A DNA stretch of 64,000 bases from Phenylobacterium haematophilum (GTDB lineage Bacteria > Pseudomonadota > Alphaproteobacteria > Caulobacterales > Caulobacteraceae): NCBI RefSeq assembly GCF_014196295.1, contig NZ_JACIDK010000004.1, positions 310,001 through 374,000 of the forward strand, read 5' to 3'. Made by a program: the position numbers and the translations under genes. Each line of letters begins with the position of its first letter. The stretch's first letter is position 1. Under the pieces are notes generated by a model, which saw only the letters and a program-made list of their open reading frames with translations, had not been told where the DNA came from and searched no databases. Of this stretch, positions 52,643 to 63,844 are shown in pieces.

Positions 52643-53375
52643 AACCATCCTGGTGACCGGCGGGGCGCGCGGCATCGGCCTGGCGCTGACCCGCCGCTTC
52701 CTGGCCGAGGGCGCCGTGGTGATCGCCGCCGGCCGCGACGGCGAGCGGCTGGCCCGGCTGCACGCGCAGCATCCGCGCCGGGTCACGGCCTGGCCGGTCG
52801 ATCTCGCCGATCCGCAGCAGACCGACGTCTTCGTCCGCGAGCTGCCCCGCCGCCATCCGGAGCTGTCGGTGGTGGTCAACAACGCCGGCGCCCAGACCCT
52901 GACCGACTTCCTGGCTGACGACGTCGAGGCGCTGCGCCCTGCCCTGCGTCGCGAGATCAGCCTGAACCTGGACGCGGTGGTGGCGATTTCGACCGGCCTG
53001 CTCGACCATCTGCGCCGCCAGCCCTCGGCGGCCATCGTCAACGTGACCAGCGGCCTGGCCCTGGCCCCGAAGACCTCATCGCCGGTCTACTGCGCGACCA
53101 AGGCGGCGGTGCGGAGCTTCACCAAGGCGCTGCGCTATCAGTGCGAGGACGGCGCGCCGAACGTACAGGTGATCGAAGCGGTGATGGCCCTGGTCGACAC
53201 TGACATGACCGCCGGACGCGGCGCGGGGAAGATCACCCCGACCGAAGCGGCCGACGAAGTGGTCGATGCGATCCGCGCCGGCCGGCGCGAGGTCTATGTC
53301 GACCGAGCCAAGCTGCTGCCGATCCTCATGCGCGTGGCCCCCGGCCTCGGCGAGCGGATCATGCGCCGGGGCTAG
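52626..53375 (+). CDS. Short-chain dehydrogenase/reductase (DltE-like)
   Basis: 249 residues from the GTG at 52626, 17 bp inside the TetR gene. Rossmann fold with ILVTGGARGIGLAL (cofactor Gly motif), VVNNAGAQTL, and the catalytic Ser-Tyr-Lys set in VNVTSGLALAPKTSSPVYCATKAAVRSF. The C-terminus (ADEVVDAIRAGRREVYVDRAKLLPILMRVAP) resembles DltE-type oxidoreductases. Substrate unknown. Controlled with the TetR gene. Confidence 0.92.
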   Translation: MQLRDRTILVTGGARGIGLALTRRFLAEGAVVIAAGRDGERLARLHAQHPRRVTAWPVDLADPQQTDVFVRELPRRHPELSVVVNNAGAQTLTDFLADDVEALRPALRREISLNLDAVVAISTGLLDHLRRQPSAAIVNVTSGLALAPKTSSPVYCATKAAVRSFTKALRYQCEDGAPNVQVIEAVMALVDTDMTAGRGAGKITPTEAADEVVDAIRAGRREVYVDRAKLLPILMRVAPGLGERIMRRG

Positions 53376-53402
53376 CAGACAGTATTCGACGCGTAGCTCG
53401 GC

Positions 53403-53564
53403 CTATGGCTTCCGATCGAGTTGCACCCGGGCGGCGCCCATGGCTACCTGCTCGGGTTCGCAACTCGCGACGGCCAGCACCAGCTGGGCCGCGACGAGAC
53501 AGAGCAGCGCGAAGGCCACCCTCTGAAGCCGTTTTGATACATAAATCGCCGTGTCCGTCGCCAT
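53403..53564 (-). CDS. Possible 53-residue single-helix membrane protein
   Basis: A short frame from the ATG at 53564, with GAGG 7 nt upstream. The product has one hydrophobic helix (VAFALLCLVAAQLVLAVASC) between basic and polar ends. It lies between the SDR gene and the MBL gene on the opposite strand. Too short to judge by composition alone. Confidence 0.3.
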   Translation of the reverse strand: MATDTAIYVSKRLQRVAFALLCLVAAQLVLAVASCEPEQVAMGAARVQLDRKP

Positions 53565-53629
53565 GACCGACCTCGCACCCCAAGTTCGAGGACAAGACAG
53601 CAAGACGGGCGCCGCCGAAGGACTTTTCG

Positions 53630-54529
53630 ATGATCCCTTATGTTCGTGAGATTCAGTTCGAGTACGGCGCCTGCGACCAGGTCTCGCCCCTGATCCGCCG
53701 GGTGGTGGCCAACAATCCCGGCCCGTTCACCTATCTGGGCACCGGCACCTACATCATCGGCAAGGGCCAGGTGGCGGTGATCGATCCCGGTCCCGACCTG
53801 CCCGAACATCTCGATGCGCTGATGGCGGCGCTGGAGGGCGAGACGGTCACCCATATCCTGGTGACGCACCACCACTCCGACCACTCCCCCCTCGCCGGCC
53901 CGCTGCAGGAGAAGACCGGCGCAAAGATCTACGGCTGCGCGGTGGGCGCTAAAGCCGGCGACTCGACGGTGATCACCGAGGCCGGACACGACCTGAGCTT
54001 CACGCCCGACATCGACATCTGCGGCGGCGGGGCGATCTTCGAAGGGCCGGGCTGGACGCTGGAGGCGATCGCGACGCCGGGCCACACCTCCAACCACATC
54101 TGCTTTGCGCTGAAAGAGGAGAACGCGCTGTTCTCCGGCGACCACATCATGGGCTGGTCGACGACGGTGGTGTCGCCGCCGGACGGCGACATGACCGCCT
54201 ACATGCAGAGCCTGGAGCTGGTGAAGGCGCGCAAGTTCGACATTCTGTGGCCGACGCACGGCCCGCCGGTGCTGAAGGTCGAGCCGTTCATCGACGGCTA
54301 TATCGCCCACCGCCGCGCCCGCGAGGCGCAGGTGGTCAAGGCGGTCAGCGAGGGCCATGGCAAGATCAAGGACATGGTGCCGGTGCTCTACGCCGAAACC
54401 GACAAGCGGCTGTGGCCGGCGGCGGCGCGATCAGTGCTGGGCCACATGATCGACCTGACCCGCCGCGGGGTTGTCGTCAGCGACGACGCCGACCCCGGCC
54501 TCGACAGCGAGTACCGGCTGGCGGGGTGA
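53630..54529 (+). CDS. MBL-fold metallohydrolase (LACTB2-like)
   Basis: 299 residues. Metallo-beta-lactamase fold: the metal site THHHSDHSPLAGPL, then TPGHTSNHICFAL and FSGDHIMGWSTTVVSPPDGDM, and a C-terminal winged-helix-like part (RREAQVVKAVSEGHGKIKDMVPVLYAETDKRLWPAAARSVLGHMIDL) typical of LACTB2/BLACT-WH proteins. In that group some members are endoribonucleases; the activity here is not known. Confidence 0.93.
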   Translation: MIPYVREIQFEYGACDQVSPLIRRVVANNPGPFTYLGTGTYIIGKGQVAVIDPGPDLPEHLDALMAALEGETVTHILVTHHHSDHSPLAGPLQEKTGAKIYGCAVGAKAGDSTVITEAGHDLSFTPDIDICGGGAIFEGPGWTLEAIATPGHTSNHICFALKEENALFSGDHIMGWSTTVVSPPDGDMTAYMQSLELVKARKFDILWPTHGPPVLKVEPFIDGYIAHRRAREAQVVKAVSEGHGKIKDMVPVLYAETDKRLWPAAARSVLGHMIDLTRRGVVVSDDADPGLDSEYRLAG

Positions 54530-54532
54530 GCC

Positions 54533-54793
54533 TCAGCGCGCGGCGCCGGTTATTTCCTTGATGGCCGACTGGACCGAGGCCTTTTCGCCCGCGCCCCAAA
54601 GGTTCTTGAGGTAGGCGAGCGTGTTGCCGGCGGGACCATCAAACCGCCACTCGCAGTCCTGGAAGCGGCAGTTTTCGAAGATTGGCGGCTCGCCGCCGGC
54701 GAAGATCAGACGGGACTTGAGGAACTCGCAGTCGGAGAAGAACTGCCCGTCGAGACTGACCGTCTCGTGGCTGTAAACGACGCTGGTCGACAT
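54533..54793 (-). CDS. Small conserved hypothetical protein
   Basis: 86 residues from the ATG at 54793 (MSTSVVYSHETVSLDGQFFSDCEFLKSRLIFAGGEPPIFENCRFQDCEWRFDGPAGNTL). The short C-x-F/W units (DCEFLKS, NCRFQDCEWRF) resemble pentapeptide-like turns but are too few to assign. It is 3 bp from the next small gene and 3 bp from the convergent MBL stop. Confidence 0.65.
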   Translation of the reverse strand: MSTSVVYSHETVSLDGQFFSDCEFLKSRLIFAGGEPPIFENCRFQDCEWRFDGPAGNTLAYLKNLWGAGEKASVQSAIKEITGAAR

Positions 54794-54796
54794 GGG

Positions 54797-54940
54797 CTAT
54801 TTCTCCTCTTCCGGCGGGGCCGAGAGCGCCCGCGCGCGTTCGCGCTCTTCGCGTTTTTCCGCCGCCTTGGCCGCAGTCTTGTTGGCCTTCTGGCGTTCGC
54901 GCTCCATGCGCTCGAACTGGTAATTCGGCTTCCTCGCCAT
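54797..54940 (-). CDS. 47-residue highly charged protein
   Basis: Read on the minus strand from the ATG at 54940 to the TAG at 54797-54799: it begins MARKPNYQFERMERERQ and ends in an acidic tail PPEEEK. Strongly basic and helical, it matches the small MARKPNY-type proteins recurrent in alphaproteobacteria. The run of charged codons (Lys, Arg, Glu) could be low-complexity noise, but its position between two close minus-strand genes supports it. Confidence 0.6.
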   Translation of the reverse strand: MARKPNYQFERMERERQKANKTAAKAAEKREERERARALSAPPEEEK

Positions 54941-54958
54941 CGGTGCTCCTGCGATTGA

Positions 54959-55318
54959 CTACTGGCGGGCCTTGCGGGCGGCGTAGCGCAGGTCGCGCTT
55001 GGCCTTCTGCTCGGCCTTGGTGAGCGCCTTGCGCTCCTTGCGCTCGCCGCGCTTGGCGTCGAGCGACGCCGCGGCTGCGGCCTCATCGGCCTGCCGGACG
55101 GCTTCCTGAGCGTCGGCGGCCGCCTGCTGCTTGTCGGCCTTGGCCTGGCGACGGGCGGCGCGGACCTGTTCGAGCTCGGCCGCGCGCGCGGCGGTGCGGT
55201 CAGGAGCCTGAGCGGCGATGACCGTCGGCTTCGGTCGAAGTTTGGCCAGCAGCGCGCTGCGCGCTTCGGCGGCCGTCTTAAGGCGTTCGGCGAATTCGGT
55301 GCGTTGAGTTTCGTTCAT
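54959..55318 (-). CDS. DUF6481-like coiled-coil protein
   Basis: 119 residues from the ATG at 55318 (MNETQRTEFAERLKTAAEARSALLAKLRPKP). Long charged helix rich in Ala, Lys, Arg and Glu, with the ARAAELEQVRAARRQAKADKQQAAADAQ segment typical of the DUF6481 family. Its start overlaps the stop of the upstream gene as ATGA. Confidence 0.7.
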   Translation of the reverse strand: MNETQRTEFAERLKTAAEARSALLAKLRPKPTVIAAQAPDRTAARAAELEQVRAARRQAKADKQQAAADAQEAVRQADEAAAAASLDAKRGERKERKALTKAEQKAKRDLRYAARKARQ

Positions 55319-55533
55319 TTGTACTTTCGGTTGTCCGCGGGTGGGGCGGCCTGCGGGGGCTTGAACGCTGCGACGCAGATGGCCTCGAGGTGACGGCGCA
55401 AGGACCGCGGCGCGAGCAGGGCCTCCACGGCGCGACACCCGTCCGCCTCAAGACGAAGCTTGAGCGTGGCGATGTCGCGCACCTGACCCGAGCGAGCGAT
55501 CTGGAACGCGCGCTCAATAGTGGAGGTGATCAT
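55315..55533 (-). CDS. Small conserved hypothetical protein
   Basis: 72 residues from the ATG at 55533: MITSTIERAFQIARSGQVRDIATLKLRLEADGCRAVEALLAPRSLRRHLEAICVAAF. It looks like a compact helical domain. Its TGA overlaps the start of the downstream DUF6481-like gene (ATGA), so the two are coupled. No family recognised. Confidence 0.65.
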   Translation of the reverse strand: MITSTIERAFQIARSGQVRDIATLKLRLEADGCRAVEALLAPRSLRRHLEAICVAAFKPPQAAPPADNRKYK

Positions 55534-55591
55534 AGGCGTTTCCCGGCCGAGCCGGTCGGAGAAACCAGGGCCCAGGCGGAAGGCAAGGCGC

Positions 55592-55801
55592 TCAAACGGC
55601 TTGCAACTGCACAGCGGTCATCTTGCCGCTGCGCGAGTCCAGTTCCAGTTCGTAGGCGAGCTTTTGGCCCTCCTCGAGCGAGCCGAGGCTGGAACGCTCG
55701 ACGGCGCTGATGTGCACGAACACGTCGGCCCCGCCTTCATCAGGCTGAATAAAGCCAAAGCCCTTGGTCGGATTGAACCACTTAACCATGCCGGTCGTCA
55801 T
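55592..55801 (-). CDS. Cold-shock protein
   Basis: 69 residues from the ATG at 55801: TGMVKWFNPTKGFGFIQPDEGGADVFVHISAVERSSLGSLEEGQKLAYELELDSRSGKMTAVQL. The RNP1 (KGFGFI) and RNP2 (VFVHI) motifs of the CSD OB fold are intact. It binds single-stranded RNA/DNA and loosens RNA structure. The 5' leader up to about 55910 is long and AT-rich, as in cold-shock genes with a regulatory leader. It is 59 bp upstream of the 72-residue gene. Confidence 0.95.
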   Translation of the reverse strand: MTTGMVKWFNPTKGFGFIQPDEGGADVFVHISAVERSSLGSLEEGQKLAYELELDSRSGKMTAVQLQAV

Positions 55802-56042
55802 AATCGTCACCTTTCGGGCGCAAGATTTCGCGCGCCCAATACGAGGCGGCGGATCAAATTTTCGGAGAAGGTTGAGGTCGGCTCGGGCCGCTTTCTAAAG
55901 AAAAAGCGATGAGAACAACCGAACCAAAAGCGATCTTCGATTTCGACTTATAGCAAAAATGCAGACTTTGCGCCAGATGCAATTGTGGAAGCGCTGGAAA
56001 GCGCCCGGAGACCGGGCCCAACCCAGGCGAGCCGGTTCCGCC

Positions 56043-56396
56043 TCAGCGGAGCGCCGCCTGCACCTCGGCTGTGGGCTGGCGCCCCTCGCGGTCCCAGACA
56101 TAGGCGAACAGGGTCGCGGTGGTGATGGCGAGCACCAGCAAGGCTCGCAGCCAGAATTTCGAAAAGCCGGCCAGCATGGCGACCAGCACGCCGAAGAAGC
56201 CCGCAGCGACGCTGGCCAGAGCGACGTGAGGCGCCCATTCCATGGCGACAAGGCCGACCCCGACGCCCTCGCTCATCAAACCGAGCTTGGGCGCGATCAC
56301 CCCTACGGCGACCAGGCAGGCCGGCGCCAAAGCGACCAGGGTCGCGCCATGCAGATAGAGTTCGGCGAAGCCGTGCGAGACGGCCGGCTGACGCAC
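56043..56396 (-). CDS. Small integral membrane protein
   Basis: 117 residues from a GTG at 56396. Three hydrophobic segments (TLVALAPACLVAVGVIAPKLGLM, VALASVAAGFFGVLVAMLAGF, ALLVLAITTATLFAYVW) suggest an inner-membrane protein with a short basic tail. No family recognised. The start is uncertain because no ATG is in frame close by. Confidence 0.55.
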   Translation of the reverse strand: MRQPAVSHGFAELYLHGATLVALAPACLVAVGVIAPKLGLMSEGVGVGLVAMEWAPHVALASVAAGFFGVLVAMLAGFSKFWLRALLVLAITTATLFAYVWDREGRQPTAEVQAALR

Positions 56397-56452
56397 CAGT
56401 ACGGATGCGGCCGGCCGCCCCTGTGCCAGCGCGAGCGCCGGCTCAGACGCGG

Positions 56453-58291
<1,839 letters not shown>

Positions 58292-58526
58292 ACGCTTATC
58301 TTCCTCCCGACGACGCCGCCCTCTCTGGGGCTGGCGCAAAGCTAGATTCACCAAGTCCTTAACGCAACGCGGCTCGGTGAACAGGGACTTGTGGCCAAAC
58401 CACGCTGCGACATGGTGTTTTGCCCAAGAATAGGGGCCGCGACGTGGCGCCTGTCCGAGAAGGAAGCGCGGCGAACCGCCGGTTGACTTCCGGAGGCCGG
58501 TCCTATCGAAGGGCCGACTTTCCTTC

Positions 58527-59727
58527 ATGCAGTTTGCGAGGCCCCAGGTGGATCAGTTCGACGTCGTGGTGATCGGCGCCGGGGCGGCGGGCATGATGTG
58601 CGCCATCGAGGCCGGCAAGCGCGGTCGCCGCGTACTTGTGATCGACCACGCCGCCGCGCCGGGCGAGAAGATCCGCATCTCCGGCGGCGGCCGCTGCAAC
58701 TTCACCAACATCAACGCCGCGCCGGCCAACTTCATCTCGGCCAACCCGCACTTCGCGATCTCGGCGCTGCGCCGCTACACGGCCAAGGACTTCATCGCCT
58801 GGGTCGAGCGCGAGGGGATCGCCTATCACGAGAAGACCCTGGGCCAGCTGTTCTGCGACAACTCGGCCAAGGAGATCATCGCCATGCTGACCGGCGCGAT
58901 GCGCCAGGCCGGCGTCACCCTGCGGCTGAAGACCACCGTCGAGCGGGTCGAGCAGGAGGACGACGGCTTCTCCCTGGAGACCAGCGGCGGACGGGTGACC
59001 TGCGACGCGCTGGTCATCGCCAGCGGCGGCAAGTCGATACCGAAGATGGGGGCCACCGGATTCGGCTACGACATCGCCCGTCAGTTCGGGTTGAACGTCG
59101 TCGAGACGCGGCCCGCACTGGTCCCGCTGACCTTCGAGGTCGGGATGCTGGAGCGGCTGAAGCCGCTGGCCGGCGTGGCGGTCGACGCGGTGGTCTCCTG
59201 CGGCAAGACCAAGTTCGCCGAGGCGATGCTGTTCACCCACCGGGGGCTGTCGGGCCCCTCGATCCTGCAGATTTCGTCCTACTGGCGCGAGGGCCAGGCG
59301 ATCACGGTCGACATGGCCCCCGGCGTCGACATCGCTGCGACCTTGAAGACCGCGCGCCAGACCCGCGGCAAGCAGGCGGCGATCACGGTGCTTTCCGAGC
59401 ACCTGCCACGGCGGCTGGCGCAGCTGATCCTCGACGAGGCGGCCGCCCCGTCCAACGCCGGCGACCTGTCGGACAAAGCCATCGGCCGCATCGCCACGGC
59501 GGTGAACGCCTGGACCGTCAAGCCGGTCGGTTCGGAAGGCTATCGGACGGCCGAGGTCACGCTGGGCGGCGTGGACACCAACGGGCTGGAATCCAAAACC
59601 ATGCAGGCGAAGGCCGTTCCCGGCCTCTTCTTCATCGGCGAGGTGGTCGACGTCACCGGCTGGCCTCGGCGGGTATAACTTCCAGTGGGCCTGGTCGTCG
59701 GGCTGGGTGGCTGGGCAGGCGGTTTGA
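58527..59727 (+). pseudogene. BaiN/HI0933-family FAD flavoprotein with 1-nt frameshift near the end
   Basis: An FAD-dependent oxidoreductase of the HI0933/BaiN type: FDVVVIGAGAAGMMCAIEAG, DHAAAPGEKIRISGGGRCNFTN and GLFFIGEVVDVTGW. The frame stops at 59678 because one extra C after TGG 59661-59663 shifts it. Without that C, the expected tail LGGYNFQWAWSSGWVAGQAV and a TGA at 59725-59727 follow directly. The GGYNFQ segment is part of the FAD-binding end of this family, so the extra base is either a real disabling mutation or a sequencing error. Confidence 0.8.
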
Positions 59728-59737
59728 GCCGCCGCAC

Positions 59738-61240
59738 CTAAGGCAGCGGCGAGCCGCCGTGCTCGATCGACCAGGCTTCGGCGGCGTCCTGGGCCGGGCC
59801 GGAGGCGTCGACGCGGACCCAGTCGATCGGGCCGACGTCGCGGTCGAGCTGCATGCGCAGGGTGGCGACGGTGGCGTCGGAGGCGTCCCCTTTCCGGCCC
59901 TCGATGCGCTGGGCCAGGACTTCGGGCGCCGCTTCCAGCCAAACGCCATGGAACGGCACGCCGGCCTCGCGGGCCAGTTCCTGCACGCGGCCGCGCAGCT
60001 CGGGCTGGATGAAGGTGGCGTCGACCACCACCGCGCGTCCGGCGTCCAGCAGGGCGCGGGTCTCGGCGAAGAGGGTGTCGTAGACTTCCCGATAGAAGGC
60101 CGGCGAGTAGACGCTGGCCGGCAGCGAGGCGTCCGGCGCGACGCCCAGCAGGCGCTTTCGGATCTCGTCGGTGCGCAGGACCACAGCGCCGGGCGAGGCG
60201 CCCAGGCCCGGCGCGATCAGCCGCGCGAAGGTCGACTTGCCGGACCCTGAAAGCCCGCCGACCGCGGTCAGCTTCGGCGGCGGCGGCGACAGATGCGCCA
60301 AGCCGGCGTCGAGATAGGCGCTCGCGCCCTCCAGGTCGCCGCTGTGGGCCTGGACGTGGGTGCGCACGGCGGCGCGGACCGACATCATCAGCGGCAGGGC
60401 GGCGAGGCCGTCCAGCAGGTCGGGGCCGAAATGGCGGCGGCCCTTGTCGACATAGGCCGACAGAACCCGCACGGCGGCGTCCCGGCGACGGCGGAAGTCG
60501 AGGTCCATCAACAGGAAGGCCAGGTCGTACTGGACGTCGATGTCCGACAGGATGTCGTTGAACTCGATGCAGTCGAACAGCACCGGCCGGCCGTTCTCGA
60601 GCAGGATGTTCCCGAGGTGCAGGTCGGCATGGCAGAGGCGCGCGAAGCCGGAGTCGCGGCGGGCGTTCAGCAGCGCCTCGTGACGAAAGAACTCGGCGTC
60701 GGTGGCGGCGATCAGCGCCTCGACGCGGGTCTCGCCGAGCTTGGGGGCCAGCTCACGGATCAGCTTGGCGTTGGAGTCGATCGTGTACTTCAGCGCCTTG
60801 CCGCCGCCGCCCTGCGGGCGCAGCTCGGCCTTGGCGTGGAAGCCCGCGACCTCGCGGCCCATGGCCTCGGCCAGCGGGCCGTCGACCGCCCACGGCCGGG
60901 CGGCCAGCACGAAGCTATCGTCGAAGCGGCGCATCTCCAGGGCGTACTCGACCACGGCGCCGGGGCCGTCCAGCTCCAGCCCGCCGCCGCTCTTGCGGGT
61001 GATGGTGCGCACGGCGCGGTAGATGTCCGAGGTGGCGGCGCGGTTGAAGCGCAGCTCGCGCTCCAGCGCCCAGCGCCGCAGGTCCAGGGTCGAATAGTCG
61101 AGGAAGCCGAGGTCGACCCGCTTCTTGACCTTGAAGGCGGTGTCGCCGGCCAAGAACACCCAGGCGCAGCCGGTCTCGATCTTGGTCTGCGCCTCGCCTT
61201 CCAGCCAGGCGACGACTTCGGCCTCTTCGGCGTCGGTCAA
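59738..61240 (-). CDS. Bifunctional aminoglycoside phosphotransferase-like / ATP-binding protein
   Basis: 500 residues from the TTG at 61240, which overlaps the pdxH stop (TTGA). The N-terminal ~330 residues carry the APH/choline kinase fold with [11 protein letters not shown] (Brenner motif) and [10 protein letters not shown]. The C-terminal part is a P-loop kinase with [15 protein letters not shown] (Walker A) and [16 protein letters not shown], as in gluconate-kinase-like proteins. Such fusions are known but their substrates are not. It is coupled to pdxH. Confidence 0.88.
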   Translation of the reverse strand: MTDAEEAEVVAWLEGEAQTKIETGCAWVFLAGDTAFKVKKRVDLGFLDYSTLDLRRWALERELRFNRAATSDIYRAVRTITRKSGGGLELDGPGAVVEYALEMRRFDDSFVLAARPWAVDGPLAEAMGREVAGFHAKAELRPQGGGGKALKYTIDSNAKLIRELAPKLGETRVEALIAATDAEFFRHEALLNARRDSGFARLCHADLHLGNILLENGRPVLFDCIEFNDILSDIDVQYDLAFLLMDLDFRRRRDAAVRVLSAYVDKGRRHFGPDLLDGLAALPLMMSVRAAVRTHVQAHSGDLEGASAYLDAGLAHLSPPPPKLTAVGGLSGSGKSTFARLIAPGLGASPGAVVLRTDEIRKRLLGVAPDASLPASVYSPAFYREVYDTLFAETRALLDAGRAVVVDATFIQPELRGRVQELAREAGVPFHGVWLEAAPEVLAQRIEGRKGDASDATVATLRMQLDRDVGPIDWVRVDASGPAQDAAEAWSIEHGGSPLP

Positions 61241-61902
61241 GGATAGAGGCGCTGGGTGGTCCAGCCCTCCCCCACCCGTTCGAAGACCAGGCGCTCGTGC
61301 AGGCGGAACGGCCGGTCGCGCCAGAATTCGATCGCCTGCGGCTTCACGCGGAAGCCGGACCAGTGCGGCGGGCGCGGCACCTTGCCGAGGCCGAACTTCA
61401 GGCCGATCTCGGCGATGCGCTTTTCCAGGGCCAGGCGGTCTGGCAGCTGCTGCGACTGATCCGAGGCCCAGGCGCCGATCTGGGCCGGGCGGGCGCGGGT
61501 CGCGAAATAAGCGTCGGCCTCGTCGGGCGTCACCGGCTCGATCAGGCCGCGAACCCGAACCTGGCGGCGCAGCGACTTCCAGTGGAACAGCAGCGCAGCC
61601 TTGGGATTGGCGGCCAGCTGGCGCCCCTTGGCGCTGCCGAGATTGGTATAGAACACGAAGCCGTCGGGGCCGGCCTCTTTGAGCAGCACCATGCGCACGT
61701 CGGGCAGGCCGGTCTCGTCCACGGTGGCGAGCGCCATTGCGTTGGGATCGTTCGGCTCCTTGGCCGTGGCGTCCTTCATCCATTCGGCGAACAGCTCGAA
61801 CGGATCCTGGGCCGAAAGCAGCGGCGGCGGTTCGGCCGCAGTCACCTGGCGAACGTAGTCGTCCTCGCTGGGCGAGGGAGGAATTGCGGCCTTGTCGCTC
61901 AT
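61237..61902 (-). CDS. pdxH: Pyridoxamine/pyridoxine 5'-phosphate oxidase
   Basis: 221 residues from the ATG at 61902. It makes pyridoxal 5'-phosphate, using FMN. Motifs: [81 protein letters not shown] and the C-terminal [31 protein letters not shown] with WTTQRLYP, all diagnostic. First gene of the pair with the phosphotransferase/ATPase. Confidence 0.96.
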   Translation of the reverse strand: MSDKAAIPPSPSEDDYVRQVTAAEPPPLLSAQDPFELFAEWMKDATAKEPNDPNAMALATVDETGLPDVRMVLLKEAGPDGFVFYTNLGSAKGRQLAANPKAALLFHWKSLRRQVRVRGLIEPVTPDEADAYFATRARPAQIGAWASDQSQQLPDRLALEKRIAEIGLKFGLGKVPRPPHWSGFRVKPQAIEFWRDRPFRLHERLVFERVGEGWTTQRLYP

Positions 61903-61978
61903 GTCGCCGATATAGCGCCTTGGCGCGCGCTTGCCATGCTTAACGCGCCGTTGACCATGTGCCGTCCACAGTCGCCGG

Positions 61979-62686
61979 ATGGCCGCGCCCAAGTCACTCG
62001 TGCTGGATAGGAAGCGGGCGCGCGCCGTGCTGGGCGCAGCGCCGGGCGCGACGCCGGCCGACCTGCGCCGCGCTTTCCGCGAGGCCGCCAAAGGCGCCCA
62101 CCCCGACCGGCCCGGCGGCGACGCCGAGCGGTTCCGCGAGGTGGTGGAGGCCTACCGCCTGCTGAGCGAACCGCCCTCGACCGAAAGCATCATTCAGCCG
62201 CCCGCCACCGTCAGGAAAAGCGCCCTGGACGACAGGATCCTGCCGATCACGCCGCTGCTCGCGCTGAACGGCGGGGTGGTGCTGCGCGAGACCGCAGACG
62301 GCCGCAGCCTGAAGATCACCCTGCCCGGAGGCCTGCGCTCAGGGGACCTGCTGCGGGCCGGCGCCGACATGTTCGAGATCGCCGTGCGGGGCGACGCGCA
62401 GATCATGGTCCGCGGCCACGACCTTTGGATCACCACGCCGCTGCATCCGCACGTCCTGGCCCAGGGCGGTCGAGTGGCGGTTGACACGCCGCTGGGACGC
62501 CGCGTCGTCTGGATCACCAAGAAAGCCGGCGAACGGGGGCTGGTCCGGCTGGCCGGCCAGGGACTGCCCGCGCGGGGCGATCATCCTCAGGGGCACCTGT
62601 TCCTGCGCCTCACGGAGCAGACCCGGGCCACCGACACCGCCACGCGCACCCTGCGCCGCCGTTTCGCCGCCGCCTGGGCGGCCTAG
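61979..62686 (+). CDS. J-domain protein with DnaJ C-terminal-like domain
   Basis: 235 residues. J domain in the first ~65 residues ([49 protein letters not shown]) with the HPD motif that stimulates DnaK. The rest ([36 protein letters not shown], then [44 protein letters not shown]) matches the two-lobed DnaJ C-terminal substrate-binding domain, with no zinc-finger region (class B type). A co-chaperone paralogue of CbpA. Confidence 0.85.
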   Translation: MAAPKSLVLDRKRARAVLGAAPGATPADLRRAFREAAKGAHPDRPGGDAERFREVVEAYRLLSEPPSTESIIQPPATVRKSALDDRILPITPLLALNGGVVLRETADGRSLKITLPGGLRSGDLLRAGADMFEIAVRGDAQIMVRGHDLWITTPLHPHVLAQGGRVAVDTPLGRRVVWITKKAGERGLVRLAGQGLPARGDHPQGHLFLRLTEQTRATDTATRTLRRRFAAAWAA

Positions 62687-62719
62687 CCTTGCGGCGGCGC
62701 CGGCTTTAAGAACGCCGCC

Positions 62720-63844
62720 ATGTCGCACAACACCTTCGGCCATCTGTTTCGCGTGACCACCTGGGGCGAGAGCCACGGGCCCGCCCTCGGCTGCGTGGTC
62801 GACGGCTGCCCTCCGGGCATCGGCCTGACCGCCGAAGAGGTGCAGGTGTGGCTGGACCAGCGCCGTCCCGGCCAGGGCAAGTTCGTCACCCAGCGCCAGG
62901 AGCCGGACGCGGTGAAGATCCTGTCCGGCGTGTTCCAGGACGAGCGCACCGCCGGTCAGGTGACCACCGGCACGCCGATTTCGATGATGATCGAGAACGT
63001 CGACCAGCGCTCGCGCGACTATGGCGAGATCGCCACCCAGTTCCGCCCCGGCCACGCCGACTACACTTATTTCGCCAAGTACGGCGTTCGCGACTATCGC
63101 GGCGGCGGCCGGGCCTCGGCGCGCGAGACCGCCGCGCGGGTGGCGGCAGGCGCCGTGGCCCGCAAGATCATCGAGGGCGTCACCATCCGCGCCGCCGTCG
63201 TGCAGATCGGCCCGCACGCCATCGACCGTAGCCGCTTCGACTGGGACCAGCGCCACGAGAACGGCTTCTGGTGCCCCGACGCGCAGACGGTTCCGGTCTG
63301 GGAGGAGCACCTGGAGAAGGTCCGCAAGTCCGGTTCCTCGACCGGCGCGATCGTCGAGGTCGAAGCGCTCGGCGTGCCCGCCGGCTGGGGCGCCCCGATC
63401 TATGGCAAGCTCGACGCCGAACTGGCCGCTGCGCTGATGTCGATCAACGCCTCCAAAGGCGTGGAGATCGGCGCCGGGTTCGCCAGCGCCGCCTTCTCGG
63501 GCGAGGAAAACGCCGATGAGATGCGGATGGGCAACGACGGCGAGCCGCTGTTCCTGTCCAACAGCGCCGGCGGCATCCTGGGCGGCATTTCGTCAGGCGC
63601 GCCCGTGGCGGCGCGCGTAGCGTTCAAGCCGACCTCCTCGATCCTCACCCCGCGCCGCAGCCTGAACGAGGCCGGCGAGGAAGTGGAGCTGCGCACCAAG
63701 GGGCGCCACGACCCCTGCGTCGGCATCCGCGCGGTTCCGGTGGTCGAGGCGATGACCGCCTGCGTCCTAGCCGACGCCTATCTGCGTCACCGGGCCCAGA
63801 CCGGCGGCGGCGCCTATGTTCCGGGCGGTTCCGACCGCCGCTGA
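62720..63844 (+). CDS. aroC: Chorismate synthase
   Basis: 374 residues, the usual size. It converts EPSP to chorismate, the last shared step of aromatic amino-acid synthesis, with reduced FMN. Signatures: [20 protein letters not shown] at the start, [20 protein letters not shown] and the C-terminal [31 protein letters not shown]. It follows the J-domain gene by 33 bp. Confidence 0.97.
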   Translation: MSHNTFGHLFRVTTWGESHGPALGCVVDGCPPGIGLTAEEVQVWLDQRRPGQGKFVTQRQEPDAVKILSGVFQDERTAGQVTTGTPISMMIENVDQRSRDYGEIATQFRPGHADYTYFAKYGVRDYRGGGRASARETAARVAAGAVARKIIEGVTIRAAVVQIGPHAIDRSRFDWDQRHENGFWCPDAQTVPVWEEHLEKVRKSGSSTGAIVEVEALGVPAGWGAPIYGKLDAELAAALMSINASKGVEIGAGFASAAFSGEENADEMRMGNDGEPLFLSNSAGGILGGISSGAPVAARVAFKPTSSILTPRRSLNEAGEEVELRTKGRHDPCVGIRAVPVVEAMTACVLADAYLRHRAQTGGGAYVPGGSDRR

